A DNA stretch of 23,904 bases from CAYNNP01 sp964398215. GTDB lineage: Bacteria > Planctomycetota > Planctomycetia > Pirellulales > Pirellulaceae. The notes beneath the pieces are model-generated. The model had not been told where the DNA came from. It saw only the letters and a list, made by a program, of their open reading frames with translations, and did no database searches. Location of the stretch: assembly GCA_964398215.1 (NCBI GenBank), contig CAYNNP010000079.1:1-23904 (forward strand), in the 5' to 3' direction. This document shows, piece by piece, positions 1-7,003 of this stretch. The number at the start of each line of letters is the position of its first letter. The first letter of the stretch is position 1. Made by a program: the position numbers and the translations under genes.

Positions 1-1
1 A

Positions 2-1726
2 GCGGATCAGCAAATGCCTGCTGGTGGCACGCAGGTGATCGAAGCGGAATTTCTTTCACCTCAGAAATTGAACTTCAATAGCAGTCGAGCAGAACTGGGG
101 TCAAAGTCTTTTCTGCAATCGGCAACTGCCGATGGTGCTACAAGCATCAAGGTGGACATCACAGGCCAGCCACAAAACACATGGGATATCAGCGTCCACC
201 AAAAATCGTCAGCCAAGGTCAACAAGAACGATGCTCTGGTCGCGAGTTTTTGGCTGCGCGGCAAAGCTAAATCGGGACAGGCTGGCGCTGTAACGGAGTT
301 TGTGTTTGAAAGAGCGGGTGCTCCCTATACCAAGAGTGTTCAATACTTGATCGAAACGCCCATCGATGGCAGTTGGCAACAATATTGGGTCGCGTTTAAA
401 TCGGTTGAGGATTACGAGGCTGGTGGATCTACCTTGACGTTCCAGCTGGGATACATCAAGCAAGAAATCGAAATCGCAAAGATCGAGTTCTTGAATTTCG
501 GGCAACGTTCTCTGGACCGATTGCCCCACACGCCACTTTCCTACGTGGGACGTTCCGAAGAAGCTCAGTGGCGCAAAGATGCTTTGGATCGAATCGAAAA
601 AATCCGCAAAGCAAATCTCAAGATCAAACTGATCGACAGCGATGGAAATCCGCTGGCAAATCAGCAGGTGCGAGTCAAGCTTGATCGCCACACCTTCGGT
701 TTTGGCACCGCCGCCAGCGCGTGGAAAATAACGGGCCAAGACGAAGACAGCGAGAAGTATCGGCAGGTTTTAAAAGAGAACTTCAATTTGGTAGCGGTAG
801 AGAATGGGTTGAAATGGCCTCTCTGGGATGCGGAACCTGAGTTGCGAAAAAGAACGATCGAAACGTTGCATTGGCTGAAAGACAACAACTTCAAAGTGCG
901 TGGCCATGTGATGGTGTGGCCCGGCCAAGGCAACTTGCCCGGCTGGGTGCGGTCGCTTAAAGACAATCCTCAGGCGCTCAAGGCGGCGTTGAGATCGCGC
1001 ATCCGCGAAATGGGATATGTGACCCAAGACTTCGCTGGGGGTTGGGATGTGGTGAACGAGGGCTTTGACAATCATGAACTGATGGATTGGCTGGGAGACG
1101 AAGCCATGATCGATTGGTTCAAGCAAGCTGATGCTGTGTTGCCCGATTGCAATCTGTACTACAACGACTACGCAGCACTTGTGCGCGGAGGCCATCCAAC
1201 AACGCATAAAGACCACTTCGAAAAAACGATCAAGTATTTGATCGACAATGGAGCACCTCTGGATGGTATCGGGATCCAAGGCCACTTCGGTTCGTTGTTG
1301 ACGCCGCCCCATCGGATCCTTCAAGAGCTAGATCGCTGGGGCAGCTTTCAAAAGAAAATCATGATTACCGAGTTTGACGTGATTGTTCCCGACGAACAGC
1401 TTCGTGCTGATTTCTTACGCGACTTCTTCATTTCCTGTTTCAGCCACGAAGCGGTTGAAGGGATCGTGTCGTGGGGGTTCTGGTCGGAGACACACTGGAT
1501 GCCCAAATCCGCGTACTTTGACAAGCAGTGGAAGTTGACCAAGTTGGGCCGTCAATGGAACGAGCTGATGCAGATGTGGACAACGGATGAAACTTTAAAG
1601 ACCGACAGCGAAGGAACGGTTAACCTGCGCGGATTCATAGGCGACTACAAAGTCGACGTGAGTGGAAAAACGTACGACGTCGTGCTGCCTAAATCTGGCA
1701 ACGAAGTAAAAATCTCGATCCCGTAA
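2..1726 (+). CDS. Glycoside hydrolase family 10 protein (endo-1,4-beta-xylanase-like), 5' end missing
   Basis: Retaining endo-acting hydrolase of the GH10 TIM-barrel family, expected to cut beta-1,4-xylan outside the cytoplasm. The reading frame is open from the window edge. An ATG at 14 exists, but the frame runs upstream of it (…ADQQM), so the true start and probably a signal peptide lie outside. Counting from ATG 14, residues 1-175 form a beta-rich region like a carbohydrate-binding or jelly-roll module. The barrel covers about 195-535. Visible GH10 landmarks are VAVENGLKW (usual TAENxMKW), GHVMVW (usual GHTLVWH, here with Pro after the Trp), acid/base Glu349 in WDVVNEG and nucleophile Glu453 in ITEFD. 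About 35 residues after the barrel look like a small beta extension. Both catalytic Glu residues are present, so activity is expected; xylan as substrate is inferred from the family. The gene converges on the cyclophilin gene. Confidence 0.9.
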   Translation, partial: ADQQMPAGGTQVIEAEFLSPQKLNFNSSRAELGSKSFLQSATADGATSIKVDITGQPQNTWDISVHQKSSAKVNKNDALVASFWLRGKAKSGQAGAVTEFVFERAGAPYTKSVQYLIETPIDGSWQQYWVAFKSVEDYEAGGSTLTFQLGYIKQEIEIAKIEFLNFGQRSLDRLPHTPLSYVGRSEEAQWRKDALDRIEKIRKANLKIKLIDSDGNPLANQQVRVKLDRHTFGFGTAASAWKITGQDEDSEKYRQVLKENFNLVAVENGLKWPLWDAEPELRKRTIETLHWLKDNNFKVRGHVMVWPGQGNLPGWVRSLKDNPQALKAALRSRIREMGYVTQDFAGGWDVVNEGFDNHELMDWLGDEAMIDWFKQADAVLPDCNLYYNDYAALVRGGHPTTHKDHFEKTIKYLIDNGAPLDGIGIQGHFGSLLTPPHRILQELDRWGSFQKKIMITEFDVIVPDEQLRADFLRDFFISCFSHEAVEGIVSWGFWSETHWMPKSAYFDKQWKLTKLGRQWNELMQMWTTDETLKTDSEGTVNLRGFIGDYKVDVSGKTYDVVLPKSGNEVKISIP

Positions 1727-1799
1727 CGCTGTGCCGAGATTTTAACTTGGGATGGGCAACGCAATACATTGCGGCGCTGCAAGAAGGCGACACACTCAA

Positions 1800-1831
1800 G
1801 ACTTTCGGCAATCCACGTAAAGCCGAAAGTC
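1800..1831. terminator. Candidate bidirectional hairpin between convergent genes
   Basis: A perfect 10-bp inverted repeat (GACTTTCGGC at 1800-1809, GCCGAAAGTC at 1822-1831) with a 12-nt loop sits in the 138-bp gap between the convergent xylanase and cyclophilin stop codons. No T-run follows on either strand, so it is not a classical intrinsic terminator. A second CTTTCG just downstream (about 1853-1858) could pair alternatively with CGAAAG. Placement between two converging 3' ends favours a shared transcript end or a stabilising stem. Confidence 0.4.
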
Positions 1832-1864
1832 ATGCACGACTTCCGCTACGGCCTTTCGATCAGG

Positions 1865-2476
1865 CTACTTGACCGTGACTTTCTGAATCACGATAGGTTT
1901 CATAGGCACGTTTTCTAGCTTGCTGCCTTCGTTGTTTGGATCGGGAGCGACGCCTGTTTTTTGCTTAGCGATCTTTTCCACGACCTCTTGGCCTTTGATC
2001 ACCGTGCCGAACACAGCATAGCCGTGTCCATCAGGAGATTTATCGTGATTTAGAAACGTGTTGTTGCCCATGTTGATGAAGAACTGGCAGGTCGCGCTGT
2101 TGGGTTCTGGCGCGCGTGCCATCGCGATGGTGTACTTATCGTTGTTCAATCCGTTGTTGGCTTCATTCTTGATTGGCGGCCCTGTTTTTCGTTTGCGAAG
2201 CCCCTGGTCCAAACCGCCACCTTGAATCATGAATCCGTCGATCACGCGGTGGAAAACGGTTCCGTCATAGTGCTTGGCTTGAGCGTAGGCGACGAAATTG
2301 CGAACGGAAACTGGCGCTCGCAACGCGTCCAGTTCCAGCACAAAGGTCCCTTCGGAAGTTATCACCTCTGCGGTAACCACAGAGCCCGGTTGCGGCGCGG
2401 GTTCCTGAGCTAACGCGATCGCAGAACAAATGGCAGTCAAACAACCAATTGAAGCAAACACTGCGCGTCGATTCAT
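1865..2476 (-). CDS. Exported cyclophilin-type peptidyl-prolyl cis-trans isomerase
   Basis: Catalyses cis-trans isomerisation of Xaa-Pro bonds, probably during folding of exported proteins. Residues 1-23 are a signal peptide (basic MNRR, hydrophobic core, ALA-Q cleavage site). The cyclophilin domain spans about 35-200. The core FHRVIDGFMIQGG carries the catalytic Arg77 and binding residues Phe82 and Gln85; the following CQFFINMGN segment carries the hydrophobic-pocket Phe around 132-133. At 203 residues it matches small bacterial PpiA/PpiB-like enzymes with an added leader. The residue after QGG is Gly where Asp is common, a minor variation. ATG 2476 places the signal peptide exactly at the N-terminus; no clear Shine-Dalgarno sequence is visible. 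The gene is transcribed divergently from the CxxCH protein gene and looks monocistronic. Confidence 0.93.
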   Translation of the reverse strand: MNRRAVFASIGCLTAICSAIALAQEPAPQPGSVVTAEVITSEGTFVLELDALRAPVSVRNFVAYAQAKHYDGTVFHRVIDGFMIQGGGLDQGLRKRKTGPPIKNEANNGLNNDKYTIAMARAPEPNSATCQFFINMGNNTFLNHDKSPDGHGYAVFGTVIKGQEVVEKIAKQKTGVAPDPNNEGSKLENVPMKPIVIQKVTVK

Positions 2477-2663
2477 CGAATAAATCCGTGAAAGGGTTGG
2501 GAGAGCCAGTCGATACCGGTAACAAATTCTGGGTTTTACACATCCCGGTTCGAGATCGATGTAAGCTATTCTCCCCCGCCAAGTAAAGGCCGCGTTTTGC
2601 TAGCGTCACACAGGTTGCCATCAGTTTGGTGCAATTTCCCTCCCCATAGCGAGTATCTCAAAA

Positions 2664-5600
2664 ATGCGTTTGTTGCTTTTTTCCTATGTGGCTGCTGCCA
2701 TCGCTAGTTGTGCAAGCCAGTGTGTTGCTCAGGATTTGGGACAGTGGGTCTGGCATGCAGACGGCACACCCGATCAGGTTTTCATGCGACATGCTTTTGA
2801 GATCAATGAACCGGTCAAGTCAGTCAGCGTCAAAGCGACTTGTGATAACGGGTTCACACTGTTCGTGAATGACAAAAAATCGCTGTCCGGAACGGCTTGG
2901 GAGCGAGTCGAAACGGTCGACGTGAGCAAGCAATTGGTTGTCGGCAAGAATACGTTCGCTGTTCGGGCAATCAATCAGGGCGGGCCTGCCGGGTTCATGT
3001 TGGTCTGCGATATCGTGACGAAGTCGGGAAAGAAGCGGAGGATCACGACGGGAAAATCATGGCGATCGACAACGAAAGCCAACGGCAAATGGAAAGCGAG
3101 CGAGTTTGATGATTCGAGTTGGAAGCCAGTAAAAGAGCTTGGCAAGGTCGGAGACGGTTCGTTGCCTTGGACTGGCAATGTGAATGCTCGTACGATTCGC
3201 GGCGCGTTCGCAGATCAACCTGAGGGGCTGACGTACAAACCCATGGTGCCAACCAATGCGAAAGCCATCGATGGATTCAAACTTGAAAAGATCTATCGAG
3301 TACCGCGTTCAATGGGCTCTTGGGTCTCTGTCGCCTCGCGGCCCGACGGCAGCCTGTACGCTTGTGACCAAGGCCGCGCGGGACTGTATCGAATTTGGCC
3401 CGGCAATGAAACGCAATCTACACGCGTCGAAAAGGTCGGCGTGTCGCTGACCGGCGCACAAGGACTGCTGTGGGCATTCGATTCGCTCTACGCGGTCGTC
3501 AATGGTGGTCCATCCAAAAGTGGTTTGCACCGCTTGATGGATTCTGACGGTGATGGCAAGTTGGACGAATCAAAATTCCTGATGGACATGCCTGGCGGTG
3601 GTGAACACGGGCCACATGCAGTGATCCTGAGTCCAGACAAAAAATCGTTGTACGTTTGCGCAGGGAACCACACGAGTTTGCCACCCGAGATCGTGGACAG
3701 CCGGATTCCGCGCAATTGGAGCGAAGACCTTTTGTTGCCAAGACGCTGGGATGCCAATGGTCACGCGGCGGGTCGACTGGCGCCCGGTGGTTGGATCTGT
3801 GAGGTTGATCCCGAAGGCAAGAATCGGACGATTCACTCCATTGGTTTTCGCAATGAATACGATATCGCGTTCAACGCGGACGGCGAGTTGTTTAGCTATG
3901 ACGCCGACATGGAATGGGATTTGGGATCGCCATGGTACCGGCCGACACGAGTGGTTCATGCAACCAGTGGTAGCGAGTTCGGTTGGCGAAGTGGAACTGG
4001 AAAGTGGCCAACTTATTACGAAGACTCTTTGCCGCCAGCAGTTGATATTGGACCTGGATCGCCGGTTGGCATTACGTTCGGTTACGGAGCCAAATTCCCC
4101 GCGAAATACCAACAGGCTTTGTTCATTCTGGATTGGACTTACAGCACGATCTACGCTGTTCACTTGACTCCAAACGGGGCGAGCTACGTTGGCAAAAGCG
4201 AGGACTTTGTTACCGGACAACCGCTGCAAGTGACTGACGTGACAATCGGTACCGACGGGGCAATGTATTTTGCTGTTGGCGGTCGCGGCACTCAGTCGGA
4301 GATGTACCGTGTGACCTACGTTGGTGACGAATCGACGGCGGTTGTTGATGCGAAAAACAGCCAGGCCAGCGAGTTGCGATCTTTGCGCAAAAAGATGGAG
4401 TCGTTCCACGGTGAAGGTCAGGCGGATGACGCTACCGCGCTGGATGAGATCTTCGCCAATTTGGGACACAGTGACCGGTTCATTCGATACTCCGCGCGAA
4501 TCGCTTTGGAGGCTCGCAAAGTCGACTTGTGGCGAGACCGAGCGGGCATGGCCAGCGAACCTACTGCGGTGATCAGCGCTGCGATTGCACTGTCGCGGCA
4601 AGGTTCCAGTGACGATTTGAATTTGGTGCTTAAGCGTCTGGAAGGCCTTGAGCTTAAATCTTTAAGTGTGCCGCAACAGTTGGCGTACTTGCGTGCGATG
4701 CAGGTTGCGTTTGCGAGATTGGGCGCGCCTGCCGATGCCAAAAAACGCGAATTGCGAAACCAGTTGGAAACGCACTATCCATCCGAAAACCCGAACTTGA
4801 ATGCGGAACTGGTACAGCTTTTGGTGTATTTGGAATCCGACCAAGTGGTGCGAAAGACGATCGCGTTGATGGATCGTTTGTCAAAAGAACAGGAACCGGT
4901 GCCGGATTGGGGATACCTTGTTCAGCGACACAAAGGGTATGGTGGGACCGTTGGACGATTGTTGGACAACATGCCGCCGCTGCGCAGTATTCATTTTGCG
5001 TTTGTGCTGCGAAACCAGAAAATCGGCTGGACTCTTCAAGACCGAAAAAAGTACTTGCAGTTCCTTGTTGATGCATCCAAGTTCCCTGGCGGTAACAGCT
5101 ATACCAAGTTCATTTCGCAATTCCGTGACGACGCTCTCACGACGTTCACTCCCGCCGAGCGGATTGCTGTTGGGGAATTGGCGAGCGCCTCGCTATTGAA
5201 AACCCCACCCAAAGTTGACCCACCCAAAGGCCCTGGGCGAAAGTGGTCGCGTGACGCGGCGCTGCCATTGGTGACCGGACTGAAGAAACGCAATTTCAAT
5301 CGTGGTCGCGAATTGTTTCATGCCACACAGTGTGCCAAGTGCCACCGCTTGGGCGGTGAGGGCGGCGCGATCGGGCCAGATCTTTCCACCGCAGGTCGCA
5401 AGTTTCCTTTGCCAGATTTGTTGGACGCATTGATCGAACCGAGCAAGGTGATTTCTGATCAGTATGGATCTGAAAAGATTTTGACGACTGATGGTGAAAC
5501 CTTGATCGGACGCGTGGTTCGCTTGGAAGGCAAATTGCATGTCTATTCGACGGATGCCAACGCGCCACCAAAGATTCTGGATGAAGATGACGTGGAGCAT

Positions 5601-5726
5601 GCGGCACCGTCAAAGGTTTCGCAAATGCCAGCCGGATTGGTCGATACGCTGAATCCCGAAGAGCTAAAGGACCTGATCGCTTACTTGCTGTCTGGTGGCA
5701 ACCAACGCGACAAGATTTATCGTTAA
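2664..5726 (+). CDS. PVC-type heme-binding CxxCH protein with dehydrogenase-like propeller and HEAT region
   Basis: Large exported putative redox protein of a group common in Planctomycetes and Verrucomicrobia, described there as a membrane-bound dehydrogenase with a C-terminal CxxCH domain. Residues 1-23 are an export signal; IASC at 13-16 also fits a lipobox, so it may be a lipoprotein. Residues 25-170 form a beta-sandwich like the galactose-binding N-terminus of rhamnosidases (WVWHADG…TLFVND). About 185-555 is a sorbosone/glucose dehydrogenase-like beta-propeller (GFRNEYDIAFNADGELF, FGYGAKFPAKY). About 570-870 is helical and HEAT-like. The C-terminal cytochrome c-like domain has Cys890, Cys893 and His894 (CAKCH); Met988 (SQMPAG) is a plausible distal ligand. 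Heme attachment is strongly suggested by the motif; the oxidised substrate cannot be read from sequence, though a sugar is likely. It stands alone, with no obvious partner oxidase or transporter beside it. Confidence 0.9.
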   Translation: MRLLLFSYVAAAIASCASQCVAQDLGQWVWHADGTPDQVFMRHAFEINEPVKSVSVKATCDNGFTLFVNDKKSLSGTAWERVETVDVSKQLVVGKNTFAVRAINQGGPAGFMLVCDIVTKSGKKRRITTGKSWRSTTKANGKWKASEFDDSSWKPVKELGKVGDGSLPWTGNVNARTIRGAFADQPEGLTYKPMVPTNAKAIDGFKLEKIYRVPRSMGSWVSVASRPDGSLYACDQGRAGLYRIWPGNETQSTRVEKVGVSLTGAQGLLWAFDSLYAVVNGGPSKSGLHRLMDSDGDGKLDESKFLMDMPGGGEHGPHAVILSPDKKSLYVCAGNHTSLPPEIVDSRIPRNWSEDLLLPRRWDANGHAAGRLAPGGWICEVDPEGKNRTIHSIGFRNEYDIAFNADGELFSYDADMEWDLGSPWYRPTRVVHATSGSEFGWRSGTGKWPTYYEDSLPPAVDIGPGSPVGITFGYGAKFPAKYQQALFILDWTYSTIYAVHLTPNGASYVGKSEDFVTGQPLQVTDVTIGTDGAMYFAVGGRGTQSEMYRVTYVGDESTAVVDAKNSQASELRSLRKKMESFHGEGQADDATALDEIFANLGHSDRFIRYSARIALEARKVDLWRDRAGMASEPTAVISAAIALSRQGSSDDLNLVLKRLEGLELKSLSVPQQLAYLRAMQVAFARLGAPADAKKRELRNQLETHYPSENPNLNAELVQLLVYLESDQVVRKTIALMDRLSKEQEPVPDWGYLVQRHKGYGGTVGRLLDNMPPLRSIHFAFVLRNQKIGWTLQDRKKYLQFLVDASKFPGGNSYTKFISQFRDDALTTFTPAERIAVGELASASLLKTPPKVDPPKGPGRKWSRDAALPLVTGLKKRNFNRGRELFHATQCAKCHRLGGEGGAIGPDLSTAGRKFPLPDLLDALIEPSKVISDQYGSEKILTTDGETLIGRVVRLEGKLHVYSTDANAPPKILDEDDVEHAAPSKVSQMPAGLVDTLNPEELKDLIAYLLSGGNQRDKIYR

Positions 5727-5786
5727 TGCTGTCAGACACTGCGAGGACAAAGGAAACCGATCAGTCACCGAGAAGTTTTTGATTCC

Positions 5787-5806
5787 AGCCACTGTAATTT
5801 GTGGCT
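5787..5806 (+). terminator. Weak hairpin downstream of the CxxCH gene
   Basis: AGCCAC (5787-5792) and GTGGCT (5801-5806) form a perfect 6-bp stem around an 8-nt A/T-rich loop, 60 bases after the CxxCH stop codon. The sequence continues TAATTT rather than a pure T-tract, so termination strength is doubtful. The 239-bp gap before the fucosyltransferase-like gene contains nothing else I can support. Confidence 0.25.
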
Positions 5807-5965
5807 TAATTTCCGGAAAGCTGATGTTTCACGCGACTCGATCTTGTGATTATTGGCATGAAATCAGTAGGGTTGATGGATCAATGGCGATGCTTTTTTA
5901 ACTGACAGTTGCTTGTTGGTAGATCGCAGACGCTACCAGAACACGGTTTCAGGGACGACAACCGA

Positions 5966-6841
5966 ATGATCATCAATGCACGAAGCTACGGACAGCTTGG
6001 CAATCGGTTGTTTTTGTATGCGCACATGATCGCGGCCGGCAAGCATCTTGGCGTGTCGGTGGCGAACCCTTGTTTTGCGGAATACGCGCATCTGTTTCCG
6101 TCCACGGCATCCGATCTTTGGTGTCGTTATCCTGTCCAATCCAGCGATGAAACTCCACCGACTTTGCGGCGACGAAAATGGTTGGCCAAGACTGTTGAAA
6201 GTTCGACGAAGTTGATGGCGACGGTGGGTTTGCGAAAATGGCCTGCCAATATCGTCAAGTTGAAAAACGGACAAACGTATGATCTCGCGTCCGAAGAGTT
6301 CGCGAAGCTGGCCAATGACTCCAAGCACTTGCTGTTGTCGGGATGGCTGTTTCGGTCCGAAGAACTTCTATGGAAGTATGCCGATGAAGTGCGTGCTCAC
6401 TTCCGCATTCACACCGCCAACCAAAGCCGCATCGACCAGTTGCTTCAGGCACGCCGCAACAATGGCGACGTCTTGATCGGCGTTCACATTCGTCAGGGCG
6501 ACTATGCGACATTCCAAGGCGGCGAGTACTTTTACACCACTCGCCAGTATGCCCAAATGATGCGGCAAGTATCAGCGGAACTATCGCCACTGAATCCTTG
6601 TTTTCTGGTTTGTGGAACCGGCGCATTCAGCCAGCAGGATTTTCGCGGCCTGAATGTGATTTTTGGAACGGGACAAATCATCGAAGATCTTTACAGTTTG
6701 GCGGAAACCGATTTGCTGATCGGCCCGCCAAGCACATTTACTCTGTGGGCATCGTTTTTCGGGGGGGCACCACTTTCCCAAATGAACGATTCTGACTCAC
6801 CTGTGGACGTTTCGCCGCTACGTCTGCGGCGCGCTGCCTGA
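5966..6841 (+). CDS. GT11-family glycosyltransferase (alpha-1,2-fucosyltransferase-like)
   Basis: Likely transfers a sugar, typically fucose from GDP-fucose in this family, onto a surface glycan at the cytoplasmic side. Two family hallmarks are visible: an N-terminal SYGQLGNRLFLYAH stretch (residues 7-20), matching the GGLGNQMFQYA motif of GT11, and VHIRQGDY at 173-180, matching the HxRxGDY donor-binding motif with His174, Arg176 and Asp179. The C-terminal LIGPPSTFTLWASFFGG segment matches the conserved third motif. Length 291 is normal. I chose ATG 5966 because the LGN motif normally lies within the first dozen residues; a TTG at 5909 would add 19 residues with no family counterpart. No other glycan-synthesis genes are adjacent, so the acceptor is unknown. 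Fucose specificity is inferred and another deoxysugar is possible. Confidence 0.8.
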   Translation: MIINARSYGQLGNRLFLYAHMIAAGKHLGVSVANPCFAEYAHLFPSTASDLWCRYPVQSSDETPPTLRRRKWLAKTVESSTKLMATVGLRKWPANIVKLKNGQTYDLASEEFAKLANDSKHLLLSGWLFRSEELLWKYADEVRAHFRIHTANQSRIDQLLQARRNNGDVLIGVHIRQGDYATFQGGEYFYTTRQYAQMMRQVSAELSPLNPCFLVCGTGAFSQQDFRGLNVIFGTGQIIEDLYSLAETDLLIGPPSTFTLWASFFGGAPLSQMNDSDSPVDVSPLRLRRAA

Positions 6842-6926
6842 GCATTGGTTCAGACTCGGCAAAATCGCCATAATCGTAAAATAGCTAGCGATAGATGGGG
6901 ATGATTTCTGGGCGTGTGAATCATAC

Positions 6927-6954
6927 TTGAACGCCTGCACTGTCAAATTAGACT
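6927..6954 (+). promoter_or_regulatory. Candidate sigma-70-like promoter for the DUF4347 protein gene
   Basis: TTGAAC (6927-6932) and TAGACT (6949-6954) are separated by 16 bases, each matching four of six consensus positions. The -10 element lies about 50 bases before ATG 7004. The spacing is sensible but both boxes are weak, and such pairs occur by chance; this is only a candidate. Confidence 0.2.
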
Positions 6955-7003
6955 CGCGCGGTGTAGGTAGAGTTTTGTTCACACACATTTTTGGGCCTCT
7001 GGT

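Noticed and set aside
2540..2570. GGTTCGAGATC resembling a tRNA T-loop
   Set aside because: The flanking bases do not form a T-arm with a matching acceptor stem or anticodon arm, so there is no tRNA.
3570..4601. Long 343-codon open frame on the minus strand inside the CxxCH gene
   Set aside because: It lies wholly antisense to a well-supported propeller domain, has no recognisable motif, and has Arg/Ser-rich low-quality composition typical of a shadow frame.
5695..5901. 68-codon plus-strand frame after the CxxCH gene
   Set aside because: It starts inside the end of the CxxCH gene in another frame, has no ribosome site or motif, and mostly covers ordinary intergenic sequence.
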